NCBI GenBank assembly: GCA_937973555.1
Contig: CALJKL010000024.1
Span: 1 to 10,866 of the forward strand
Length of the DNA stretch: 10,866 nt
Source: an uncultured Flavobacteriales bacterium
GTDB lineage: Bacteria; Bacteroidota; Bacteroidia; Flavobacteriales; Weeksellaceae
Reading direction: 5' to 3'
The notes beneath the pieces are model-generated. The model did no database searches and was not told the DNA's origin. It saw only the letters and a program-made list of their open reading frames with translations. Shown piece after piece: positions 6,801 to 10,866 of this stretch (position 1 is its first letter; every line of letters starts with the position of its first letter). A program made the position numbers and the translations under genes.

Positions 6801-9636
6801 GTTCGGGTAGTTTTTCTTCTGACTTGGTGGTATCTTCTCTTTCTTTTATAGTAATATCAATAGCCTCTAATTTTGCTTTTGCTTTTACCATTTCTTTTTC
6901 TGGCAATAATGGCTTCCCGTTTTCATCTTTAGCATCTATCTGCTTTTGTAAATTTTCTCTTTCTTTCTCTAAATCTTTTGGTGGATTAAGAATTAATTCA
7001 TTTCTATAATCAGCCACTAATCCTGTTTTTTCGGATTCTTTTTTCTGTTCTTCAGGTAAACTCTTTTCTGAATTTGCTTTATTTTTAACATATAAATTGT
7101 ATAAATAATCTACCCTTTGTTCGTCATTAAGCACTCTGCCTTTAGCATCTTGAGTAGGAACTTCTTTTATTAACTTTGAAATTTCATTTACATTAGCTAT
7201 CCTTTCTTTTGCCTCTTGTGGTGTTAACTCTTTTAACTGCTCTTGCTCTTTTATCCTTTGTATTTTAATATCAGAATTATCACCTATCTCCCAAAGCATT
7301 GACTTTCTTAAATTGCTTTCTCTTTTATAACCAGTATAAGCATGAGTAAAAAATAATGGAAGTTGACCAATAGCAAATTCTTCCATATTTTTCATGCTGT
7401 TGGATATTATTTCATTTGTAGAGATATTTTTATTGTATAAAACATTATCTGCTGCCTGATGTATTGCTGGTACACCACCACCCCATAAAGCAACCATTTT
7501 AGCATTAGAAGCAACTGAATTTTTTACAGAAGCGGCTGCTTTTGAAATTATATTTTTATCTTTTGAAACTACTTCGTCCCATTTACTTTTAGAGATTTGC
7601 TCAAATATATTTTTTAGTGCCGGGGCTTTACTTACTGCTTCTTTTACTAAGTCATACTGAGTTCCAAATGTAGCAGCAAGCATATCTATCCCCGTATGCA
7701 AATTAGCGTATCCGTTCGGGTCTTTTATACCTTCTTCAACTGCTTGTGTGTAATGATTATTGTGCATTAAAGAACCAAGTCCTATCATTTCTCCGGGCTT
7801 ACCTTTAATTGGATTAGCTGCCATAGCAAAGGCCATCCCACCAATATCTCCTAAAAATCCGGCCATCGTATATGCGGTTGCTTTACTAAAGAAGTTTTTG
7901 CTGCCGGTTTTTGAATTTGTAACCGTTGTAATTTTATCTTGATTTTCAAATAATATTTTTCTGGCCCTTTCTTTTTTTTCAGCTTCATTCAGATTTTTGT
8001 CTGCATAAATATCTTTTATTTGCTTTTCAACTTCTTTAGGATACTGTGTTAATACAGGAGAATTTACTCTCCTAAGTTCTTCTGGCAGATAAGTATATTG
8101 TCCTAAAGATTGACTTTCCCCTACACGCTGCATTTGCAATTCAGGGCTATCTCCAAAAAGGTTATAAAAAGATTTTCTTGGGTTATCAGCCTGAATAGCA
8201 AATTTTACAGCCATAGTATTTAATAACCCGGGTTCCCTTCCTATAATATCAGCTATTTGCCTATCAAGTTTCATTTCCGTTGTTAGCGGGAATCTCTTAT
8301 CGTCATTTCCCCAATCCTGAATAATATTATTCATTTTACCTACATTGTCGTTGTAGGCATTTATAAGATTATTTTTTTCTTCCCCGTCAGGCAGCCCATC
8401 TATTTTTTTACCAAGTTCTTTATTTGTTTTATCCAGTTGCGCTATTTCGTTATCTCTCCCAATAGAAGCAAGTTCTCTTAGGCGTGTTTCCATGCCTATT
8501 TTTTGATCTATTGTAGTTTGAGATAGCCTACCGCCTTCCGGGTTTTCGCTTTCGTATGAAGTAGGTATTGCCACCGGAGCCTGAATATTACGGGCTACTT
8601 CCAGCGGCATTTGATGGATATAAATATCTTTAATTGGAGTATTTAAGAAGGCTAATGTCTGTTCATATTTTTCAGGTTCATAGGCTTTCAAAGTAAGTAG
8701 TCCTGCATATTCCGAAGGAGTAAGTTTTGAACTAAGCCCACTATTATTATAACTTTCTTCAAATCCGGGCGCAGATGGATTTATCACGTATGCACCTGCC
8801 CTTATTCTTTCATTAGCAACTTCACGTTCTTCTTTGGTATCAAAAACTCTGTTTATTATATTCTGTTGTTCCTGAATATTTGATACAGCCTCATCTACAT
8901 TTTGTGAAGTCTTTAAATTTATAAATTTATTAGCCTCATCCCAATTACCTGTTTTTTTAGCAATATCATATTGGGTTTTAACTCCGCTTAATATATCATT
9001 ATACTTTACAGGATTTTCTTTCCTTAATTCCAATAATCTTTTTTGGCTAAATGGCTGTTCCCCAAATTCATTTTTCCATGTAAATGCTTCTTCAGGGAAA
9101 TCTTCAAATTCTTTCCCTACTTCTTCAAGATTGTAATCTTTATACCGCTCTTGTAATTTATCGGCTTCTTTTCTTTTATCTTCATCTGGCAAAGGTTGCG
9201 CTGTTCCCCTTGACATTCCCATTTCTAAATCAGAAACAGGTTTTACGGCATTTTTTAATTTTCTGTACTCTTTAGATGCAGATATAGCGTTTTCATCAAC
9301 CGTTGGTATCTCTGTACCACCCACGCCACCAGATAGGGCATTGCCAGCTTCGAGCGAAGAACCCTCGAAATCCACTCTTGCGACTTTTTTTTTTGAAGAC
9401 GGGAAATATTGGGCATCAAAATCTTGTCTGCTTTTTGTGTAAAGGCCTTGATCTACCACCACTTTATGCAATTTATCTTTAGCCTCTGGGGTGCTGTATT
9501 GTTTTACAAATTCATCATAAGACTTTGTATATAATCCTTTATCCTTAACTACCTTATATAGTTTCCTTATAGGCGGTTCTGGTTGTTGTGTAGGTTCCTG
9601 AACTTCTGGTGATTCTATTTCTAAAATATCCTCCAT
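799..9636 (-). CDS. Giant phage polyvalent protein (2945 aa) with kinase-like and LPD38-like domains
   Basis: A single unbroken frame of 2945 residues, roughly 330 kDa. In order: a GLYTKS tandem repeat (26-80); a helical region with glycine/alanine-rich hydrophobic stretches (about 585-770); charged coils (780-960); a SAP-like motif (985-1022); an SH3-like segment (1040-1075); NPAL-marked linkers (1154, 1341); a kinase-like domain (1360-1520); a GG.GKI block (1590-1660); a Pro/Thr/Glu linker (1749-1793); coiled coils (1990-2110); SERQVRDYITDYG (2243-2255); and an LPD38-like end (2395-2806) with a Lys-rich tail. This matches the polyvalent proteins described by Iyer and colleagues (2017): chains of effector and structural domains on phages and conjugative elements, thought to enter the host with the DNA. 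No signal peptide is seen. There is one cysteine (C1170). The ATG at 9636 directly follows the upstream TAA. The overall class is secure; the delivery role is inferred. Confidence 0.85.
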   Translation of the reverse strand: MEDILEIESPEVQEPTQQPEPPIRKLYKVVKDKGLYTKSYDEFVKQYSTPEAKDKLHKVVVDQGLYTKSRQDFDAQYFPSSKKKVARVDFEGSSLEAGNALSGGVGGTEIPTVDENAISASKEYRKLKNAVKPVSDLEMGMSRGTAQPLPDEDKRKEADKLQERYKDYNLEEVGKEFEDFPEEAFTWKNEFGEQPFSQKRLLELRKENPVKYNDILSGVKTQYDIAKKTGNWDEANKFINLKTSQNVDEAVSNIQEQQNIINRVFDTKEEREVANERIRAGAYVINPSAPGFEESYNNSGLSSKLTPSEYAGLLTLKAYEPEKYEQTLAFLNTPIKDIYIHQMPLEVARNIQAPVAIPTSYESENPEGGRLSQTTIDQKIGMETRLRELASIGRDNEIAQLDKTNKELGKKIDGLPDGEEKNNLINAYNDNVGKMNNIIQDWGNDDKRFPLTTEMKLDRQIADIIGREPGLLNTMAVKFAIQADNPRKSFYNLFGDSPELQMQRVGESQSLGQYTYLPEELRRVNSPVLTQYPKEVEKQIKDIYADKNLNEAEKKERARKILFENQDKITTVTNSKTGSKNFFSKATAYTMAGFLGDIGGMAFAMAANPIKGKPGEMIGLGSLMHNNHYTQAVEEGIKDPNGYANLHTGIDMLAATFGTQYDLVKEAVSKAPALKNIFEQISKSKWDEVVSKDKNIISKAAASVKNSVASNAKMVALWGGGVPAIHQAADNVLYNKNISTNEIISNSMKNMEEFAIGQLPLFFTHAYTGYKRESNLRKSMLWEIGDNSDIKIQRIKEQEQLKELTPQEAKERIANVNEISKLIKEVPTQDAKGRVLNDEQRVDYLYNLYVKNKANSEKSLPEEQKKESEKTGLVADYRNELILNPPKDLEKERENLQKQIDAKDENGKPLLPEKEMVKAKAKLEAIDITIKEREDTTKSEEKLPEPIEGVDEFGVPIGENVPAETNPLTKEAEDLLASIGEGSKPTFITKNLERIAKENGIEVTDKMSADDVINALKEKQKQQSEQVGSVGGDVVDESNTKVGDVVYFNGQPVKIIEFRDSRQGGREAVIELPKLTKEQIHKQAIDILRNRYKEFDISDEDVIKYHRGDYLNQISALKQSDANSTNTTNVNFNELSQSLPTKEVKAEQPTVSDNPALANNEQTKKDREQCTVQLFESGLSLDEAKKLVQDIRDGKVSEEDLGTGRLGKAATNTIASAKDMLKRGTLADNLEQAIKTKESEAPIKQKTQGDVLRDKIKTSKDFINKLIKQRDSEDFKYKTKTEYDKFGQPTGKKVKVLKTKEELSNSTNKINEAIAKAENEISEHQKSLKELGEEDTPISTNPALRDVESTAKALDNKIDITREKGGFVGDFLNDYELIGEGSEHTVYRSKDGSHVIRISEPYNDKSESTLNARINDAMLISEIIGDGSLEVIGYYESQNGTKNPIYRQKFQEGTPISEQEAVSYLQSIGAIEYGDKYNRGYLINYNGKWYKISDLTDNFFRNKDGEINAIDAAIQEISQKEISEAYHKAKKDGSNPELVKAVEDLLGKPKTQINETEIIKQGQNQGDAANIKPLDEKTITTKFKEIDHESITDPYDKVLSYFGGDGKINSSSINEIFGGKDSRIRQKASTENERRARISLIGKDAPTIDQLAHELWEKDISGKHTTQDYKNAIERVISDYNSKSSMMKDLVERYDLDAAYQKYLSQHGEDFSRIYDNLSEAEINHLLRMEAEKKSEQEISDYIDSLTQTSEPITEPVTKPIPEVTETTKEQGVKEAVPEGTIETGRTEPEGTAAVLDADVKKAILDAAIDKKSEKGKQMAMEEEAAKYGKQGAKILSEIRGGEPPKPPTGEFKTVEDIGGQDLSGIRKALVSDKIIEGVDLERVSDKEMMSMGRKILDTGEIKPEALVEKIITDGKGVLTPTEVVGLITYKRDIDNALQDTYTKIAEKKAKGEDIGTLGVEAKNLERQIHDFDVMAVITAQQQSMAFRLRQRMLDREYNVVTQIEKYKANNNGKIPADVEAKFRELDKQLKDVKDKLIDAEKRLSEKEGQDAVNNIKESVEREKTYTEEELDKKINEGVEKEIAKLYEELPSDKKSAADKAIKALEKFREKIKGRTYESTLGIPMAIADLGAATAIRAIKVGKTVAEAVEIGINRIKKALKEKGIDTWEKESEYRKDLTTTLEEEGVSTKKKPKDKPVINEDGTVSIPNEMLRDLVKRGITDINDLTKAVHDQVKKDLPDISERQVRDYITDYGKKVNPTADEIQTQVNTAKRVGRLLSELEDLEKLSAIAFGVKYKKVKPTGSKLIEYERELKRKINTLSKDVFEKVEKTDEQKLADAKRRVKDRIDELNRKIKNKDFAKPAKKLQPTDNELVELNAEKERLQEEFDKEQYALELKNRNVWQKWEDRAYEATSGLMRGLTLGVDLSAAGVQGMRRLFTNPKESAIAFWDGLKFLVSEKGANAYMDKQKAQPYYPLLRATKLAIDDKSGKQSVKEGMFVSEWINFIWNKAIAPVAGLGTNWGTNFVRKINPYAASQRAYDGYVNSIRIQTFLKLAKELTDKDGLTYESHPKEFEKLADFVNTTTGRGSLGAADANSRWLNVFLTAPRKVISEVKLYTPYAFVYYARMPKVVRMKALKDFAQFTGTFLAVNALMWAARKNWDNDEDDDNFWNMNSSDFLTHKFGDKRVSIGGGMKSILTMQARFLTGKYTDQYGVTTKLGDRYGKPINTRLDLLTRFAIGKAAPVFNVLAKKLDERAGRPVENEEIIKNISVPLWIQDVGDLYKNDPNSVAPLLMTLSILGANVRTVDKSKSQLQSEELSKEPIFKEYIDKGVNFPELNPEKIQTKEVNGKVIEKLSDYDTKIQEDFIKKKKEYLKQEFLKLKNGTIKVYVDNDGNATTTPSRNKKLKPFNQLTKEQIQNVISTSISGNVTEKVKKEVLKDKKPKK
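1219..2454 (-). other. C-terminal LPD38-like module of the giant protein
   Basis: Residues about 2395-2806 carry a chain of landmarks I associate with the C-terminal end of phage polyvalent proteins (LPD38 type). These are VDLSAAGVQGMRRLF..P (from 2424), TGRGSLG (2584-2590) then WLNVFLTAPR (2598-2607), a hydrophobic helix FTGTFLAVNALMWAA (2641-2655), the acidic run NDEDDD (2662-2667), and NSSDFLTHKFGDKR...GGG (2673-2692). TGKY and LSILGANVRTV close it. Order and spacing agree with the family; its biochemical role is unknown. Upstream, SERQVRDYITDYG (2243-2255) belongs to the same conserved C-terminal context. Confidence 0.6.
3307..3669 (-). other. Coiled-coil region of the giant protein
   Basis: Residues about 1990-2110 are almost entirely charged helix, including LDKQLKDVKDKLIDAEKRL, with Leu/Ile spaced in heptads and few glycines or prolines. 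It follows AVITAQQQSMAFRLRQRM (1976-1993) and precedes GRTYESTLGIP (2114-2124) and VGKTVAEAVEIGINRIKK. These flanking blocks resemble segments I recall in other phage polyvalent proteins. Confidence 0.6.
4258..4392 (-). other. Pro/Thr/Glu-rich flexible linker in the giant protein
   Basis: Residues 1749-1793 are low-complexity, starting SEPITEPVTKPIPEVTETT and ending RTEPEGTAA, with imperfect short repeats of EP/KP plus Thr or Val. The segment separates the kinase-containing middle from the coiled-coil and C-terminal parts. It is probably unstructured and a candidate site for proteolytic separation. Confidence 0.6.
4657..4869 (-). other. Conserved phage polyvalent-associated block (GG.GKI ... 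IDQLAHEL)
   Basis: Residues about 1590-1660 include DPYDKVLSYFGGDGKINSSS, an Arg-rich stretch ENERRARISLIG, and APTIDQLAHELWEK. I recall this order (GGKI, basic stretch, ...IDxxAxEL) from large phage proteins, where it is a domain of unknown function. There are no recognisable catalytic residues. Confidence 0.5.
5077..5559 (-). other. Protein-kinase-like domain of the polyvalent type (Kinase-PolyVal-like)
   Basis: Residues about 1360-1520 look like the compact kinase-like domain known from polyvalent proteins. A glycine-rich loop G1379-E-G-S-E-H-T-V-Y is followed by a turn and HVIRIS (1394-1399). The usual ATP-binding Lys would sit at R1397. Further on are a helix (about 1405-1425), a beta segment ending IYRQKFQEG, and DLTDNFF...DGEINAID. 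There D1494 and N1498 fit the catalytic loop and D1511 fits the metal-binding Asp. No canonical HRD or DFG is present, which is normal for this family. Whether the Arg allows phosphotransfer is uncertain; it may be a pseudokinase. Confidence 0.65.
5605..5616. repeat. 12-base direct repeat, copy 1, coding an NPAL module boundary
   Basis: The plus strand TAATGCAGGGTT here is repeated exactly at 6166-6177. Both copies encode Asn-Pro-Ala-Leu in the giant protein, here within ISTNPALRDVESTAKAL (residues 1338-1354), just before the kinase-like domain. It may mark a module junction; chance is possible at this length. Confidence 0.4.
6166..6177. repeat. 12-base direct repeat, copy 2, coding an NPAL module boundary
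   Basis: Exact copy of TAATGCAGGGTT at 5605-5616. It encodes NPAL in VSDNPALANNEQTKK (residues 1151-1165), after the SH3-like segment and just before the protein's only cysteine. The two copies flank a lysine-rich helical block of about 185 residues. Confidence 0.4.
6412..6519 (-). other. SH3-like strand-rich segment in the giant protein
   Basis: Residues 1040-1075 begin TKVGDVVYFNGQPVKIIEF and end EAVIELPKL. The VGD.V...G..VKI..F...GG..AVIEL pattern is typical of small SH3-like or KOW-like beta barrels. It sits between the SAP-like motif and an Asn/Thr-rich linker, so it looks like a separate adaptor module. Ligand unknown. Confidence 0.45.
6571..6684 (-). other. SAP/HeH-like helix-turn-helix motif in the giant protein
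   Basis: Residues 985-1022 read as two short helices joined by a turn: NLERIAKENGIEV, then TDKMSADDVINALKEK. The pattern (I..ENGI.V...M...DVI..L) is like SAP or HeH motifs, which bind nucleic acid or act as small adaptors. A similar block recurs in related Bacteroidota phage proteins as I remember them. Assignment is by pattern only. Confidence 0.45.
7327..7884 (-). other. Glycine/alanine-rich hydrophobic helical region of the giant protein
   Basis: Residues about 585-770 hold the most hydrophobic stretches of the N-terminal half: AGFLGDIGGMAFAMAANP (592-609), VALWGGGVPA (about 712-721) and FAIGQLPLFF (about 753-762). The first is glycine-rich and nearly uncharged over about 15 residues. The surrounding region is helical and charged. 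Such stretches in large phage internal proteins may insert into the host membrane during DNA entry, but they could equally be buried core helices. Confidence 0.4.
9397..9561 (-). repeat. N-terminal tandem protein repeat (two copies of a ~30-residue GLYTKS unit)
   Basis: Residues 26-55 and 56-80 of the giant protein are two adjacent copies of one unit, L[YH]KVV.D.GLYTKS..[DE]F..QY. The copies share KVV, GLYTKS, F and QY at the same spacing. I recall this unit at the N-terminus of other Bacteroidota phage giant proteins. It sits after a Pro/Glu/Gln-rich start (residues 8-22). A role as a binding or packaging tag would fit its position but is a guess. Confidence 0.75.
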
Positions 9637-9639
9637 TTA
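9634..9639 (-). promoter_or_regulatory. TAA-ATG abutting stop and start (in-frame, zero spacing)
   Basis: The upstream gene's TAA (9639-9637) is followed at once by the giant gene's ATG (9636-9634), so the two share a frame. No Shine-Dalgarno sequence precedes the ATG. A GGAGG lies one base after it, inside codons 2 and 3, where it cannot serve this start. Reinitiation after termination is the simplest explanation; low-level readthrough would join the two proteins. Confidence 0.55.
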
Positions 9640-10866
9640 ATCCAATATTGCTTTTTGTTTGGTATTTTCACTTCCTTTCGTTCCTGATTGAGCCTTAAAC
9701 TTAGTGCCTGCCTTTGATTGAACATATCTATCTTTTGCCGCTTCCCTGCTTATCTTTTGACCTCCTGCTCCTTCCCAATCTCCAGTAGATGGGTCAACAT
9801 AGTAGCCTTTTACTCCTTTCAATGATCCATCCGGCTGTTTCATATTTATCTCTACTGGTTTTACTCCAGGTTTTTTCTTAGACAAATCCCTGTTTGTTAT
9901 AATATCCAATCTTTCTGGGTCAACATTTGTAATATCAACAAAAGTCTTCCCTGATTGTAATGGTACACCATATTCAGCAACAACCTCATCTGATACATAC
10001 CCTACATCTTCTTGTGGTTGTCCGGCTTGTTTGTTTGCTCTTATTTTAGCCATGCTTTGACCAAATGTGATTTCATTCTTTTCTTTCCAATCTTCCATTC
10101 CTTCTTCACGCTTCTTATCCATTAAATTTGCCACATTAGGTACTTGACTTGGCTTACCGAGTTGAGGCTGGTGTGTTAATGCGTATGCCATTGTGTTTAA
10201 AGCAAGTGTTCTTGTAGCTGGGCTAAGCAATGCCTCTTTAGGTATTTTAAGCCCGTTTTCACCCCATGCTTGTTTCCACAAATCATTTTCCGCAACATTT
10301 TTTTCGTAAGCCGCTATTAAATTATTTGCTTCTTCTTCTCCGTATGAATTTTTAAATGTGTTATTAAAGTGTCTGCTTCGACCAGTACCAGCCATTGCGG
10401 ATGCTAAACTATTATAGTAATTTAATGGTGATTCTGTTGCTTTTATTGGTGTAATTTCTTTACCAAGTACAAGTCCTTTGTCATCAGAATAATCTTTGGA
10501 TAAAGTGTTTCTTTCTGTTAACCGACCTACTGCTTTTTGTATAAATGGTTGCCAGTTTGCTACATTGCCCCTATCTACATAGCTATTGTAGTCTAATGGG
10601 TTAAATGGAACCATTTTTATTTGACCAGTTGCGGGGTCTATTTCTCTATTGGGGTCTGGGCGACTTAAGGTTCCAAATGCCTTTGTTGGAACCCCATTTG
10701 TCATAGCAAGTAATGTTGGGGCTTCTTCGTAATGGTCATCAGGCTTCAAAGCTAATTTCTTTGTATAATCCTCTAACGCCTTTTTGGTCTGCTTGCTATC
10801 ATTTAATATTTTCCAAGCGTTTGCTAATTCTCTTTGAGCATCCATTTCCGCTGCGATTCTATCTCT
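9637..10866 (-). CDS. Unidentified probable phage virion-associated protein (partial, runs off right edge)
   Basis: I do not recognise a named family. The first ATG in the window is at 10845, but the frame stays open upstream through RDRIAAE to the edge, with no ribosome binding site before that ATG. The true start is therefore probably outside and 10845 is an internal Met. The visible 409 codons start with a charged helix (RELANAWKILNDSKQTKKAL). Next come a Pro/Asp/Asn-rich segment with DPATGQIKMVPFNPLDYNSY and VANWQPFIQKAV, helices around EEEANNLIAAYEKN, a C-terminal half with strand-rich VEINMKQPDGSLKGVKGYYV, and a basic tail (KAGTKFKAQSGTK). No cysteine, signal peptide or membrane segment is seen. 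It lies directly upstream of the giant gene in the same frame, which suggests a virion or co-packaged protein; that role is inferred from context only. Confidence 0.75.
   Translation of the reverse strand, partial: RDRIAAEMDAQRELANAWKILNDSKQTKKALEDYTKKLALKPDDHYEEAPTLLAMTNGVPTKAFGTLSRPDPNREIDPATGQIKMVPFNPLDYNSYVDRGNVANWQPFIQKAVGRLTERNTLSKDYSDDKGLVLGKEITPIKATESPLNYYNSLASAMAGTGRSRHFNNTFKNSYGEEEANNLIAAYEKNVAENDLWKQAWGENGLKIPKEALLSPATRTLALNTMAYALTHQPQLGKPSQVPNVANLMDKKREEGMEDWKEKNEITFGQSMAKIRANKQAGQPQEDVGYVSDEVVAEYGVPLQSGKTFVDITNVDPERLDIITNRDLSKKKPGVKPVEINMKQPDGSLKGVKGYYVDPSTGDWEGAGGQKISREAAKDRYVQSKAGTKFKAQSGTKGSENTKQKAILD

Noticed and set aside
9628..9636. GGAGG next to the giant gene's start.
   Set aside because: It lies downstream of the ATG, within codons 2-3, with no further start codon close by, so it cannot direct initiation here.
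62..10866. TAA might be reassigned to an amino acid, explaining the ferritin interruption and the in-frame gene junctions.
   Set aside because: The giant gene plus its upstream partner contain more than 3300 codons of AT-rich sequence with no internal TAA. A reassigned TAA would be expected there many times. Genes end normally at TAA and TGA, so the standard bacterial code fits.
1..10866. tRNA genes, CRISPR arrays, insertion sequences or attachment sites.
   Set aside because: No cloverleaf-like sequence, regularly spaced repeats, terminal inverted repeats, transposase or integrase was seen on either strand; nearly every base is in the minus-strand genes.

Overview
The window reads as part of the late, virion-protein side of a tailed phage or prophage that infects a Bacteroidota-like host. 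The DNA is AT-rich and every credible gene lies on the minus strand. Genes are packed almost without gaps, and no start has a Shine-Dalgarno sequence; the only leader seen is A-rich, as is usual in Bacteroidota and their phages. Host and phage assignment are inferences, because no capsid, terminase or tail gene falls in the window. Giant polyvalent proteins also occur on conjugative elements.

In transcription order (right to left): (1) 10866-9637, the 3' part of a gene of at least 409 codons for an unrecognised, probably virion-associated protein. (2) 9636-799, a giant gene for a 2945-residue polyvalent protein that starts on the base after the previous stop. It shows an N-terminal tandem repeat, glycine/alanine-rich hydrophobic segments, a SAP-like motif, an SH3-like strand-rich segment, a protein-kinase-like domain, several coiled-coil stretches, and a C-terminal module resembling the LPD38-type end of phage polyvalent proteins. 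(3) 802-578, a 74-residue conserved phage-type protein with a GTG start overlapping the giant gene's TGA. (4) 550-62, a ferritin-like gene whose frame is cut by one TAA at 214-212; the next 49 codons still encode the expected fourth ferritin helix. (5) 55-1, the start of another small gene running off the left edge.

The set looks like one polycistronic unit. The large proteins would be made together late in infection and are candidates for virion or injected proteins. The ferritin-like gene is accessory cargo downstream of them. The most valuable leads are the interrupted ferritin, the modular giant protein with its kinase-like insert that has Arg where Lys is expected, and the run of neighbouring genes in one frame separated only by TAA codons. 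I found no RNA gene, CRISPR array, insertion sequence, convincing promoter or terminator. There is no gene-free stretch above about 30 bases.
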